A stretch of DNA of 64,000 bases from Schlesneria paludicola DSM 18645 (GCF_000255655.1 NZ_JH636434.1:2820572-2884571), one strand, 5' to 3'. Numbered from the stretch's first letter, positions 38,943 through 49,089 are shown. Translations and numbers: made by a program. The notes: generated by a model from the sequence alone, not told the origin.

Positions 38943-40271
38943 TCAGCCGATCAGTTCCCGAATCGGACGTGCATCTTCGTCAAAGATAGGTACCGGACGG
39001 TCACCGAAGCTGCGGACGAATTGATGCGTGTCGATTCCCAGGTTGTGGTAAATCGTCGCGAGGACATCGCGATAGTGGACAGGACGCGATTCAGCAAAAC
39101 CGCCGGTCCTGTCCGTCGAACCAATGACCTGTCCAACCTTCATTCCGCCGCCCGCCATCAACGCGGCCTGCACCGGAGCCCAGTGATCGCGTCCCGCATC
39201 CTTGTTGATCTTGGGCGTACGACCGAATTCGCCCCACACGACCAGCGACACATCGTCGCCCAACCCACGCTGATAGATGTCTTCAATCAACGCCGAGATT
39301 CCGCTGTCGACAGTCGGCAGGTGGGCCTTCAGATGCCCAAAGTTGTTGCCGTGTGTATCCCAGAATCCATAGGCCACCGTGACCACGCGCACCCCGGCTT
39401 CCACCAGGCGACGTGCGATCAGCAGCTGATCGTTCCAAAGCGGGCCGCCGTCGCCCAGATGCTTTGACGACCCCATCGCATACCGAGCCCGCACCGCGGG
39501 ATCTTCCTTGCTGACATCCATCGCCTCCATCAGCTTGCTCGAGGTCAGCACTTCGAATGCGCGACGGTAGCTCTCTTCGAGATTGTCCAAACCACCCCGA
39601 TCTGCGGTTCGGCGGAATCCGTCGAGTCCCTCTAACAGTTTCTGGCGATTTGCGAACTGCATCGATTCAACGTATCGCAGCTTCATACTCGCGAGATCTT
39701 CGCCGTCCGCACGAACCTGATTGTACTGGCTGCCCAGATACCCCGCGCCGGTACTGTTGTAAGGGCGGTGCTGCATCGTGGGGAACAGATCGACAAACGG
39801 TGGAACCAAGGGAGTCGTCGGCCCCTGAACCTTCGCCACCATCGATCCGAAGTTTGGATAGTAGTTGCGCTCCACCTCGCGCATCGTGTAGCCGGTCAAA
39901 TTCTGAAAGCTGGAGTGCTCATCACGCTGGCCTACGACCGAACGAATGACCGAACAGCGATCCATCACGGTCGCCATCTTTGGCAACAGCTCACAAACAT
40001 CGATTCCGGGCACGACCGATGGAATCGTCGAAAACTCACCGCGAATCTCCGCAGGAGCTTCCATCTTCAGATCGAACGTGTCCTGGTGCGGCATGCCACC
40101 AGACAGATAGACCATGATGACAGCTTTGTGCGAGCGCGCCGCCGCGGCCGTTTCGGCCTGCAGTAATCGCGGCAATGTCAGTCCGCCAACGGCCAGAGAT
40201 CCGATCTGTAAAAACGATCGCCGTGATACCCGATCACAATATTGGTTGGCCGCACCGGTAAACAGTCGCAT
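38943..40271 (-). CDS. DUF1501 Tat-exported protein
   Basis: 442 residues. Twin-arginine signal SRRSFLQIGSLAVGGLTLPRLL, then the DUF1501 blocks: VIMVYLSGGMPHQDTFDLK, GIDVCELLPKMATVMDRCSVIRSV, NQVRADGEDLASMKL, RRLVEAGVRVVTVAYGFWDTH, VVWGEFGRTPKINKDAGRDHWAP. The family belongs to the alkaline-phosphatase-like fold (sulfatase/metal enzyme) and is greatly expanded in planctomycetes with unknown substrate. The usual DUF1549/DUF1553 cytochrome-type partner gene is not next to it. Confidence 0.94.
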   Translation of the reverse strand: MRLFTGAANQYCDRVSRRSFLQIGSLAVGGLTLPRLLQAETAAAARSHKAVIMVYLSGGMPHQDTFDLKMEAPAEIRGEFSTIPSVVPGIDVCELLPKMATVMDRCSVIRSVVGQRDEHSSFQNLTGYTMREVERNYYPNFGSMVAKVQGPTTPLVPPFVDLFPTMQHRPYNSTGAGYLGSQYNQVRADGEDLASMKLRYVESMQFANRQKLLEGLDGFRRTADRGGLDNLEESYRRAFEVLTSSKLMEAMDVSKEDPAVRARYAMGSSKHLGDGGPLWNDQLLIARRLVEAGVRVVTVAYGFWDTHGNNFGHLKAHLPTVDSGISALIEDIYQRGLGDDVSLVVWGEFGRTPKINKDAGRDHWAPVQAALMAGGGMKVGQVIGSTDRTGGFAESRPVHYRDVLATIYHNLGIDTHQFVRSFGDRPVPIFDEDARPIRELIG

Positions 40272-40380
40272 TGCGTCTTGCCCTCATCACTGACAAATCA
40301 ACCTGTCGTGATCAGTTTACCTTGAGAACCGACACCAAGCCACGCTGATTTCTTGCGACAGCGAACAACAGATGCCCACA

Positions 40381-40405
40381 GTGGCGAAACATTCGCCACG
40401 CGTGG
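40381..40405. promoter_or_regulatory. Two adjacent palindromes in a divergent promoter region
   Basis: A hairpin with arms GTGGCGAA and TTCGCCAC (40381-40399, loop ACA) runs into the palindrome CCACGCGTGG (40396-40405). It lies in the 296 bases between the divergent DUF1501 and DUF1559 genes and could be an operator. Confidence 0.35.
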
Positions 40406-40567
40406 GGAATGTTGCCTCCACCAACGTCCTGAATTCCGGATGAACTTCAGACACAAACCGAAAAACGCGAGGTAATACGAGAACATTCTGAATGTCGAGC
40501 GAACGGCATTCGATTCGCTTTTCATGTGACTTCTGGATTTCCGAAGTTTCCGAACAGGAGTTGTTTT

Positions 40568-41635
40568 GTGCCGGATCGAACCCAAGGCCGCCGCCAGGCC
40601 TTCACGCTGATCGAATTACTCGTCGTCATCTCCATTATCGCGGTCTTGATTGCGTTGCTCCTGCCGGCAGTCCAGTCCGCTCGCGAGGCGGCGCGTCGCA
40701 TGCAATGCAAAAACAACCTGAAGCAAATGGGACTGGCCCTTGCAAACTATGAAAGCTCGTTCGGTGTATTTCCGCCCGCACGGCTTGGCCATGTGAATCC
40801 TGCCGACCCGACAAAATGGGTCGAACAATGGGCGTCGTGGGCCATCATGATTCTGCCGTACGTCGATCAGGCAAATCTGTACGGACTGTACAATACGAAC
40901 TTCAAGTGGAATGACCCGGTCAACGCTCAAGTCTCGACGACACGACTGGGCGTCTATTCCTGTCCGACGAGCCCCAATGGCAATGGCGTCGACCCCAATC
41001 AGGGAACGGTGGCCCCTGTTACGGGTGATTACATGGCCACGGCATCCGTCAGCTACAAGCTATACCAGGCGATTCCCGGCTCGCCATCGACGTTGACCAC
41101 CAAAGATGACCCCGCGGGCACAGCCATGCGAAACGGAGTGATGGTCAAGGCGGGCAATCCCTTCAAAGACGCCACCTACTTGCAGTTTCGCCCCAGCCGC
41201 ATGACCGATATCACAGACGGCGCATCGAATACGATCGTCCTTGTGGAAATGGCGGGCGCCCCCTATGCCTACGGGCCCAACCGTACACCATTCGCTGTGG
41301 GCGGTCCATTTGCCTCATCCACCAATGTCGCCGACTATACCGCGACGAACGGCAATGGAATGTACGTGCAGGTCAAAGGAGCGGCATGGGCTGACCCTGA
41401 TCGCGTCGGTGGCCTGGCAGGGTGCACGCTGGACGGTTTCAAAAGCGGCCCAGGAACCACGCCGCTCGCCATCATGAATGTCAGCAACGACAACGAGCCG
41501 TACAGCTTTCATGCGGGCGGCGTCAACGCCCTCCTCGCCGACGGTTCAGTCCGGTTCGTCTCGCAAAACCTGGATCTTCGCACCTGGGCGGGCCTGATCA
41601 CGCGCGGCGGCGGCGAAGTCTTGGGCGAGTTCTAG
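40568..41635 (+). CDS. DUF1559 type II-secretion-like pseudopilin
   Basis: 355 residues from the GTG at 40568, which has AGGAG 7 bases upstream; the ATG at 40526 has none. The prepilin leader is clear: RRQAFTLIELLVVISIIAVLIALLLP with cleavage before Phe, then the helix end SAREAARRMQCKNNLKQMGLALANYE. The C-terminal block NALLADGSVRFVSQNLDLRTW matches the H-x-G-x-x-N-x-x-x-x-D-G-S-V-x-F end of DUF1559. Members number in the hundreds in planctomycete genomes; their role is not known. Confidence 0.95.
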   Translation: MPDRTQGRRQAFTLIELLVVISIIAVLIALLLPAVQSAREAARRMQCKNNLKQMGLALANYESSFGVFPPARLGHVNPADPTKWVEQWASWAIMILPYVDQANLYGLYNTNFKWNDPVNAQVSTTRLGVYSCPTSPNGNGVDPNQGTVAPVTGDYMATASVSYKLYQAIPGSPSTLTTKDDPAGTAMRNGVMVKAGNPFKDATYLQFRPSRMTDITDGASNTIVLVEMAGAPYAYGPNRTPFAVGGPFASSTNVADYTATNGNGMYVQVKGAAWADPDRVGGLAGCTLDGFKSGPGTTPLAIMNVSNDNEPYSFHAGGVNALLADGSVRFVSQNLDLRTWAGLITRGGGEVLGEF

Positions 41636-41712
41636 ATTCCCTGCCTCTCTGTCATGTTTGATGCAGGTCCCGAAATGGAATCCTCCAGCAATCAATCGCC
41701 CATTGAGAGTCC

Positions 41713-42363
41713 ATGCTCGGAAATTCAATCGGCACGCACCTGGCTCATTTCACGATGAGATGCGTCAGCGCGCACCCACACCGTATTTCATCCCGTCTCA
41801 CATGTTTTTTCGAAGGTCCAGGAGATATCGGCCAGTACGAACTGAGCTGGTCGGGGCAGGGAACCGTGACTGGGACCAGAGTTCGAGGTTGGTCCTTGAA
41901 GGCCTGTGAAGGAGCCGTCGCCGACGATGCAACCGGGACGTTCCACGTCGCGGAAGAAGACCCGGGAATCTGGAAATTGCCGGCCGAACCGACAGACCCG
42001 ACTCCGCCTCTCCAAATCCTGAAAGTGGGTGAGAATGGTTTGGTCGCCGATCTGGAACGCCTGACCCTCGCCAAGTTCGACCAAGGTGCCGAATGGCTCG
42101 TCATCTCGTCACAGGGAAGCAATTCGTTCCGTGTGTTCGAGTCGCGCGCGCCACATCAATTTGTGGGACCGTTCACGATCGCCGGTGCGGTTGCTTTCGA
42201 CGGAATTGATCTGAGCACGCGCCAACTGGGCTCGACGTTCCCGCGGGGCGCCTTCGGCTGTCACACCGATGTTGACGGTCATCCGATTCTGCTCGCAGAC
42301 GGGGAACAGATCAGGCAACAACTTGTTTCTCAAGCCAAGACAAATCGACGGTCTGGCCATTAA
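41713..42363 (+). CDS. Hypothetical protein
   Basis: 216 residues. The centre (GPGDIGQYELSWSGQGTVTGTRVRGWSLKACEGAVADDATGTF) has alternating beta-type composition, with a final segment GPFTIAGAVAFDGIDLSTRQLG. No signal peptide, membrane helix or known motif. The composition and length argue for a real gene. The start ATG at 41713 has no strong ribosome-binding site, and an internal start is possible. Confidence 0.6.
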   Translation: MLGNSIGTHLAHFTMRCVSAHPHRISSRLTCFFEGPGDIGQYELSWSGQGTVTGTRVRGWSLKACEGAVADDATGTFHVAEEDPGIWKLPAEPTDPTPPLQILKVGENGLVADLERLTLAKFDQGAEWLVISSQGSNSFRVFESRAPHQFVGPFTIAGAVAFDGIDLSTRQLGSTFPRGAFGCHTDVDGHPILLADGEQIRQQLVSQAKTNRRSGH

Positions 42364-42844
42364 CAGCCTGCTGAAGTCACGGCGGCTGGCCCCGCTCACA
42401 CTTAAGGACGGCACGACGTCGTGAAGTCCGCGGTGCCTGCCTCACTTAATTCCACAGACTCCAACGGTGCATTTTCCCACGTTGCGCTCTTCACGAGCTC
42501 CTCCGATGTTGATCTGATTGCGCAGATTCCGCGCTGACATCTGACAGAGAATCGCTTCATAATCCTGTTGGAGTCTTCGGCCCCACACATCTGCCGAAAA
42601 GAGTCCTGACGAATCACATTTCGCACGGTCATCGCAACAATTGACCATCATCTCGAATTTTCCACGTCATACGCCATCGAGAGTTATTTTTGTGAGAGTC
42701 GACCTCGATTTGACTTTACTCGCAATTTAAAGACAATGCGTCTCAAGGCGACATCGAATCGCGACTGAGCAAGCATGGCCAACAGAAGATCTCAGATTCG
42801 TTGTTTGCCCCTGAAGTCGACAGACCGTTAGCAAGGCTGCATCA
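42364..42844. other. Intergenic region with CCTGyTGAA-type repeats
   Basis: 481 bases. Begins immediately after a stop codon with CAGCCTGCTGAAGTCACGG and has a second direct unit TGAAGTCCGCGGTGCCTGC at 42422-42440. Two short frames on the minus strand are not supported by any family. Confidence 0.5.
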
Positions 42845-43225
42845 ATGACATTCGAACCACTAACGGAAGGCGAGCTTTCGATCCTCGAGGTCATCTGGAA
42901 CCAACAGAAGCCAACATGTCGTGACATCGCCGATGCGACCTATGTCCGAGTCACTGATTCAAAAATGGCCTCGGCCCAGAAGTTGTTAGAACGCCTTGAA
43001 GACAAAGGCTACATCGCACGCGACCGGCGCGAACGAGCACACCGATTCTATGCGATCGTTGACCGCGAACAATTCCTCCATCATCGTCTATGCGATCTGG
43101 CCGACAGGCTTTGCAATGGTGCCATCGCCCCCCTCATGACGACACTGGTCCGATCAAAAAACTTCTCAAAACAGCATCGCGATCAACTGCGTCAATTGAT
43201 CGACGAACGCTGGCCTGCCGAGTAG
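42845..43225 (+). CDS. BlaI/MecI-family transcriptional repressor
   Basis: 126 residues. N-terminal winged helix: LTEGELSILEVIWNQQKPT, then KMASAQKLLERLEDKGYIARD and RAHRFYAIVDRE, the canonical BlaI pattern in which the recognition helix is followed by the wing. The C-terminal 50 residues form the dimer helices. In other bacteria the partner is a BlaR1/M56 protease that cleaves it; none is seen here. The gene is convergent with the large repeat protein, 6 bases apart, so that gene is not an obvious target. Confidence 0.92.
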   Translation: MTFEPLTEGELSILEVIWNQQKPTCRDIADATYVRVTDSKMASAQKLLERLEDKGYIARDRRERAHRFYAIVDREQFLHHRLCDLADRLCNGAIAPLMTTLVRSKNFSKQHRDQLRQLIDERWPAE

Positions 43226-43231
43226 CAAGCC

Positions 43232-46200
43232 TCATTTCCCTGATGGCGGCGCGTCCAGACTTTCGACTCCTTCAAAGAGTCGAGGATCAAGCACCATTCG
43301 AACATCAGACTGGTTTCTTGTCGCCTTGATCCGAACAGGATTCAGAATCCGTCCGCCTGCCGGGTTGCCTTTATACGCCATCAGTTCCAGCTCGGTGTCG
43401 GGAAGTTGCTCCAGTCGGAATGCACCCTGCGTATCCGTGTCAGCCCATGGCACAGGGGCATTGTCACGACGCGACAACGACATCCCATTTTTCAACTGAA
43501 CCGACACGGTGATTCCCGCCACGGGCTGCCCGTCGGGATCAACAACCTGACCACTTATTGACTGATGCATGCCCATCAAATGGACGTCCGGCAATTCAAC
43601 CACATCTGAAGCGTCGTCCGGAATCGATCGAACGTATGGGGACTGATGCGTCCAATTCGGATCTGCCAGCCGATCGTGTGTGGTGATCTTGAATTCATAA
43701 CCATCGCCCCGTTCCAGACCACCCACAACGTAGCGTCCTTCTGCATCGGTCACCTTGGTAACGAATGGAAGCTGCGATCGAAAGGGGCCTGCCATGGTCC
43801 GCGACAGTTCCATTTTTACCCCGGCCTGCGGTTTTCCGCCACGCAAGACTCTTCCCGCTAGCTGAATCCCCGGTTTCAAGATCAAGCGAACCTGCTCGTG
43901 CCGAAGTTCCTTGTCGTCCGCATTGGCAGGCGGGTCGAGCACCGTGCGAACACCAATCCCATCCGCACTCACATTCACGACCGTTTTGTCTCCCAATGAC
44001 ATCCCCGAGATTCGAAACGTCCCCCTTTCGTCCGTCCTTGCCGCATCCGAAAGAAAGGGCTGACCGAGTTGGTCAACCCGCACCAACGCCCCGGCAATCG
44101 GACGACCGTCCACGTTCACAACGACACCTTCGACGATCAGTCCGGGCGACACCTTTACAATTGCTTCGGGCACGTCTCCCATCTCTGGAATCTCGATCGG
44201 CATTCCATGGTCCCCAACGTGGAACGCCATCAACTCATGGTCGGCATAGCCGTACAGTTCTCGCGAAATCGTCAGACGCTGTTTGCCCGGCATTGCCGCA
44301 ATCCGGAATTCTCCGTTCCCGCGGCTCACCGCCGAACTCGAGTATCGAAGATCTCCTGGCTCGGCCAGATCTTGATGCAGACTGACAAGCACACCGACGA
44401 TCGGTTCTCCCGTCGCCAGACTGACCACTCGACCGGTGAGCCATCGTGATTCTGGCAACCGCAGTTCAAATCTCTCGCCACTTTTGAAAGTTCGTTTTAA
44501 GGAGAGACCGATCCCGGACTCCATCGGTTCGCTGGCGTAAAAAACCCAGCCAATGCCTTCAGAAACATTCGACAGGCTCACCGTGCCCGAGGAATTGGCC
44601 ATGGACCTCATTGAGTGTCTTGAATTGGAGCTAATCGTGACCGCACCTGTCTGAACAGGTTGATTCTTTTGATCCACGACCCGCACCTGGATTGAAGCAT
44701 CGCGTTCGAGTGTGATCGCTGGCGATGCCGACAACACAAGGAGATGTCGATTCATCGACGCCAACGAAGAGATCGCCGCGTCGGCAAGTCCCGGCGTCGT
44801 GTCGATCGCAATCAATTGCCGTTTGAAACCGTCGCCGTCGCAACTCACAATCACCCGCCGATTGGCAGGAGCGTGTTTGATTGTAAACTCGCCATTCGCA
44901 CCCGTGAGTGTCACCCGATCGAGCTGAGACAACGAGAAACTGATGTCCCCTGGACCACTCATCAAATTATCCATGGTGACGGTCGAACTCGTCCATCCAT
45001 GCAGTTCAACGTGGACACCGGAAACACCAACGCCATTTTCATCTCGAACGACGCCGCGAATGGGAACCTCTTTCTCAAGCACGACTCGAAGCGGAGTCTT
45101 GTCATTCGCAGACGTCACTTCCACCACCGTCATTGCGTATCCACTCGCAAACGCAACAATCTCTGCTCCGCCTCGTCCCAAGACAAGACTCGTGATCGAT
45201 TCCCGCATCCGCAGCGGGATTGGCACCCCGCCCAGCAAGAATCGTCCGTTTTGATCAGCATTCGTTTCCGCCAGAATGTCTCGATTGTGACGCAATCCAT
45301 TGGCATAGTGCTGCCCATTGATCTTCGCCCGAAGAATGATCGTCGCTCCACGAATTCGCTCGCCACTCGCGGTGACTACAGTCCCCCGCACACTGAGCGT
45401 TGGCCCATGCTCCGAAACGGGCTCGTCCGTCAATCGAACAGTGGGGCGAACGACGATCTGTGGCCCGGCGACTGCCGCAGGCACACTGGGCGCAACGAAG
45501 GGGATCTCCAACGGCGGGTCTGGTTCCGCCCGCTCCGCAATCGCCGAATCGACGTCATTTGCGTTGGACTCAGGCACGTCAGCCACAAGCGGAACAACCA
45601 GATCGTCAACCGATTTCACGAGCCGGACACCAAACGAATTCGTCGACATCGTTTGGAATTTCAATCCTCCCGTCTCGATCCGAACGTCCTTTAAACGGAA
45701 TACGACCTCGTACGTCTCCGGCGGCAGTCCAGCAAGAGCAAACCGTCCTTCTTCTTGAGTGACGGCTTCGATCAGATCCCAGGCTGGATCACGCTGAAAG
45801 ATTAATTTCGTCCCAACCGGAACTGCGATCCCATCCAATCGTTCCAACCGTCCACTGAAGGTGAATCCCTGCTGCAATTCCAATTGACCAAGGTCACGCG
45901 ATTTGTCGTCGTCCGGCATCAGGAACGTTTTCGTCGACAGAACCAATGACATTGGATTGCGACCGCGTTCGCCATGGCCACCGCCAACTGGCGAGAAGAT
46001 GGCATACTCCTGGCTGGCCGGAAGTGCACTGATTTGAAATCGCCCGTCACCGTCGGTCACCGCCAGCACTGACTTGATGAAATGCCGCTGTGTACTTCGA
46101 TCCTTTTGCACCACGGCAACCTGCTGACCGGCGATAGGCTTTCCTTGGAACACCAGTTGGCCCGTCACGGCCGCTCCCACCGGAACGTGAATCTCGTGAT

Positions 46201-46822
46201 GATCGTGCCCGGGCGACAGAAGTTCGGCGCGTGTCCCCGCATACCCATCCGCGATCACGGTCAGATCGACACCGAGAAAATCGTCCTCCAGCAACATCTG
46301 AAAGTGACCTTGATCGTCACTGACCGTTGCCTGTGCATCGACACGTCCCCACCATCGCTTTTCCTTGGTTTTTGCTCCGTAGGGTTCGATCAGCGCGCCC
46401 GGGATCGGCGTCCCATGTGAAGTCACGACGGTCCCCTGCACGATCCGACTGGCCGGAACATTCTGAGGAAAGTCCGGCAACACCAGCGTCACTGTTTCAG
46501 TCGCCGGATCGACCAGCTTCGTCATCTGGGTCCGCTTGCCCGTCGCCGTCGACAGAATGCGAAACTTGAGCGTCGGATCGAGACCCGGAATCTCAAATTG
46601 CCCTTCGCGGTTTGTCCTCGTCCATTTCTTGCAATCGAGATAGCAGGAAGGACAGAAGATCCCCGGCCCCACTTTGGGTGCAGCCGTCGCGACATCGATC
46701 CGGGCATTGGCCACGGGCTGCCCCCGATCATCACGAACCACTCCCCGCAAGGTGTCGGCCAGCAGTCCGTTCGGAAGCAATGCCAACGCCGCCAGCCAGC
46801 AACCGAACCGCCTTCGCATCAT
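43232..46822 (-). CDS. Large exported protein with about 11 carboxypeptidase-regulatory-like repeats
   Basis: 1196 residues with a signal peptide (CWLAALALLPNGLLA). Repeats of the CarboxypepD_reg / transthyretin-like beta-sandwich can be counted by the pattern G-x-V-x-D-x-x-G-x-P-x-x-x-A-x-V: VRGVVRDDRGQPVANA, VQGTVVTSHGTPIPGA, VTGQLVFQGKPIAGQ, VRGTVVTASGERIRGA, IRGVVRDENGVGVSG, LTGRVVSLATGEPIVG, VEGVVVNVDGRPIAGA, LAGRVLRGGKPQAG, ISGQVVDPDGQPVAG and two weaker ones. Such modules are structural and often pair with proteases or receptors. No catalytic domain seen, so a scaffold or surface role is likely. Confidence 0.88.
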   Translation of the reverse strand: MMRRRFGCWLAALALLPNGLLADTLRGVVRDDRGQPVANARIDVATAAPKVGPGIFCPSCYLDCKKWTRTNREGQFEIPGLDPTLKFRILSTATGKRTQMTKLVDPATETVTLVLPDFPQNVPASRIVQGTVVTSHGTPIPGALIEPYGAKTKEKRWWGRVDAQATVSDDQGHFQMLLEDDFLGVDLTVIADGYAGTRAELLSPGHDHHEIHVPVGAAVTGQLVFQGKPIAGQQVAVVQKDRSTQRHFIKSVLAVTDGDGRFQISALPASQEYAIFSPVGGGHGERGRNPMSLVLSTKTFLMPDDDKSRDLGQLELQQGFTFSGRLERLDGIAVPVGTKLIFQRDPAWDLIEAVTQEEGRFALAGLPPETYEVVFRLKDVRIETGGLKFQTMSTNSFGVRLVKSVDDLVVPLVADVPESNANDVDSAIAERAEPDPPLEIPFVAPSVPAAVAGPQIVVRPTVRLTDEPVSEHGPTLSVRGTVVTASGERIRGATIILRAKINGQHYANGLRHNRDILAETNADQNGRFLLGGVPIPLRMRESITSLVLGRGGAEIVAFASGYAMTVVEVTSANDKTPLRVVLEKEVPIRGVVRDENGVGVSGVHVELHGWTSSTVTMDNLMSGPGDISFSLSQLDRVTLTGANGEFTIKHAPANRRVIVSCDGDGFKRQLIAIDTTPGLADAAISSLASMNRHLLVLSASPAITLERDASIQVRVVDQKNQPVQTGAVTISSNSRHSMRSMANSSGTVSLSNVSEGIGWVFYASEPMESGIGLSLKRTFKSGERFELRLPESRWLTGRVVSLATGEPIVGVLVSLHQDLAEPGDLRYSSSAVSRGNGEFRIAAMPGKQRLTISRELYGYADHELMAFHVGDHGMPIEIPEMGDVPEAIVKVSPGLIVEGVVVNVDGRPIAGALVRVDQLGQPFLSDAARTDERGTFRISGMSLGDKTVVNVSADGIGVRTVLDPPANADDKELRHEQVRLILKPGIQLAGRVLRGGKPQAGVKMELSRTMAGPFRSQLPFVTKVTDAEGRYVVGGLERGDGYEFKITTHDRLADPNWTHQSPYVRSIPDDASDVVELPDVHLMGMHQSISGQVVDPDGQPVAGITVSVQLKNGMSLSRRDNAPVPWADTDTQGAFRLEQLPDTELELMAYKGNPAGGRILNPVRIKATRNQSDVRMVLDPRLFEGVESLDAPPSGK

Positions 46823-46938
46823 CGTCTGTTCCTTCAGATCCTTCAGAGGACTGTCATCGACTTTTGAGAGATCACTGCGATCGATGGATTCCGCCTGCCG
46901 AAGTCGCCCCAGCGGGCCCGATCAAGACGACTCGCGGG

Positions 46939-49089
46939 TCACACCGTGACATTGTCGTCGCGGAGGCGCGCCTGGAACTCTAGTTCCACACGCACGAGAC
47001 ACAGCGATGCGACTTCGCCAGGCAAGACGTCTTGTGCCCGTTGCGATTCGACGACAACCGCGATCCCCAGCCCGTTTCCAATCGAGAAATTCGCCCCAGG
47101 CACTGTCGAGCCCAGAAACTTCGCGACAGAGACCACTGTCGGCTCATTCGAAACACCAAACGTCGGACGGAATGATTCGCTCGCCAGTTCCTGAATCTCA
47201 AGCGGCGTCTTGTCCTGGTTGGAGAATCGAAACAACACCAGGCGACAGCTCAACACTTTATGGAACCAACGATCAAACACGTCTGGCGACGAACCGTCCC
47301 CGTCGACGAACGCCTTGAACAGGTAGTGGCCGCCACGCGCATTCCGGATTTCTTGGGACAGCACCATCTTCGAATTCGCCGGGACAGCGACGGGCACAAT
47401 TCCCGCCGCGTTCAGCACGCTCATCCGCACTCCCGCATTGACTCCCCCAGTTGCCGTCACAGGTTCGGTGCGAACTTGCATCCCGTTTTCTGCCAACGGT
47501 ACGGCACGCCAGCCTTTTGCTTGCGAGACCGGTGTGACCGGAATCAATTTGCCCGATGCAAAATCCGTATCGACGATCGGACTGGAATCCAGCGGGGGAA
47601 CAAGCGCCTCATCGCCGGTCGCCGCACATCGCAAACTCGTCGCAGGTTCTGTTCCCAGTAGTCGATAGAGCGGTTCACCCTTCGTGAGGGGATGAGGTCG
47701 ATTCGTCAAATCGTGGAACACACTGTCGTGCGGAATCCCCAACAGGTGATAAATCGTCGCCGTGAGATCATGCGGCCGGATGGCGTCTGCAATCGGATAC
47801 GCCCCGTTGCGATCGCTGGCACCAAAGACTTGACCGCCTGAGATGCCGGCGCCCGCCAGAGCACAACTAAAGACGGGCCCCCAGTGATCGCGGCCCCCCA
47901 CACGATTGATCTTCGGCGTCCGGCCGAACTCACCGACCGCCACAACCAGAGTCTCGGAGAGCAACCCGCGCGAGTCCAAATCATCGAGCAGCGCCGCGAA
48001 CGAAACATCAAACACGGGACAAAGAAAATCTTGCAGACGTTCTGCGTTCAACGCGTGCGTATCCCACATCGGATTATCGACGGCCGAATCACCCGGCTCA
48101 CGCAACCAGTTGACATGAACCAACCGTACCCCCGCCTCGACCAGTCGCCGCGCCAACAGACAACTCTGCCCCCAGGTATTCCGGCCATACCGATCCCGCA
48201 ATGCCTGCGGCTCTTGTGACAGATCGAACGCGGCTTTCGCTTTGCCCGAGGTAACCAGTTCCATGGCGAACGTCGACAGCTTGTCCCAATTCCCCTGATT
48301 CGACTGCCGCTCGATCTCGTGAATGCGACGATTCAGTTGCCCCAAGAGTTCCGCACGACTTGTCATCCGCGGCGGTGGCAGATCCACGGGCAGACTAAGC
48401 CCCTCCACGCGATACTGATCGGACGCGGGGTCGCCGACAAATCGCTCAGGGTCCCACATGGATCCCAAAAATCCGCCCGTTTGCCCGGCCGGCGTCACGT
48501 TGTCGTTCAACCGCATCATGTCGGGCAGCCACACACTCGACAGCGCCGGCAGTCGTTCACTCGGCTTCAGCATCTTGACGACCGACCCCAGATAGGGCCA
48601 ATCGGTCGGCTTAATCTGCCGCGCACTGCCGGGCCCATAGGGATACCCCGTCAGAACCCAGTAACCGCTCACGTCGTGGTTGTTATCGTCGGTCGAGAGC
48701 GAACGAATTACCGCCAGCTTGTCGGCGCGCTGCGCGGTTCGCGGCAGCAGTTCACTAAACTGGATTCCGGGGATGTTGGTCTGAATCGGACTGAACGGCC
48801 CCCGAATCTCCCGAGGCGCATCGGGCTTGGGATCAAACGTTTCGTGCTGGGGCGGACCACCCTGAAGCCAGAGAAAAATGACATTCTTGGCCCGGCCGAA
48901 CATCGTCCCCGACAGCCCCTTCGTCAAATCATTGACGTGCGGTACCGCCTGCAAAGGACGCGGCGCCAACAGGTCGGTCAACGAGAGACCGAGCACCCCC
49001 AACCCACCCACGCGCAACCACTCACGACGAGGAATCCCGTCACATAACCGAGTCTGTCGATCGAGAAACGAGAGCATGGTGACTGACAT
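46939..49089 (-). CDS. DUF1501 Tat-exported protein with extra C-terminal domain
   Basis: 716 residues (ATG at 49089, or 49077). Twin-arginine signal PRREWLRVGGLGVLGLSL. The DUF1501 core covers about residues 45-480: VIFLWLQGGPPQHETFDPKPD, GIQFSELLPRTAQRADKLAVIRSL, RRLVEAGVRLVHVNWLREPG, VVAVGEFGRTPKINRVGGRDHWG and PIADAIRPHDLTATIYHLLGI. The last 230 residues are an added beta-rich domain of unknown family, which makes this one much longer than the usual 420-480 residues. Role unknown. Confidence 0.92.
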   Translation of the reverse strand: MSVTMLSFLDRQTRLCDGIPRREWLRVGGLGVLGLSLTDLLAPRPLQAVPHVNDLTKGLSGTMFGRAKNVIFLWLQGGPPQHETFDPKPDAPREIRGPFSPIQTNIPGIQFSELLPRTAQRADKLAVIRSLSTDDNNHDVSGYWVLTGYPYGPGSARQIKPTDWPYLGSVVKMLKPSERLPALSSVWLPDMMRLNDNVTPAGQTGGFLGSMWDPERFVGDPASDQYRVEGLSLPVDLPPPRMTSRAELLGQLNRRIHEIERQSNQGNWDKLSTFAMELVTSGKAKAAFDLSQEPQALRDRYGRNTWGQSCLLARRLVEAGVRLVHVNWLREPGDSAVDNPMWDTHALNAERLQDFLCPVFDVSFAALLDDLDSRGLLSETLVVAVGEFGRTPKINRVGGRDHWGPVFSCALAGAGISGGQVFGASDRNGAYPIADAIRPHDLTATIYHLLGIPHDSVFHDLTNRPHPLTKGEPLYRLLGTEPATSLRCAATGDEALVPPLDSSPIVDTDFASGKLIPVTPVSQAKGWRAVPLAENGMQVRTEPVTATGGVNAGVRMSVLNAAGIVPVAVPANSKMVLSQEIRNARGGHYLFKAFVDGDGSSPDVFDRWFHKVLSCRLVLFRFSNQDKTPLEIQELASESFRPTFGVSNEPTVVSVAKFLGSTVPGANFSIGNGLGIAVVVESQRAQDVLPGEVASLCLVRVELEFQARLRDDNVTV

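Noticed and set aside
42402-42651. Short minus-strand frames in the region after 42363
   Set aside because: Two overlapping frames with cysteine-rich, low-quality content and no start signal; looked like chance.
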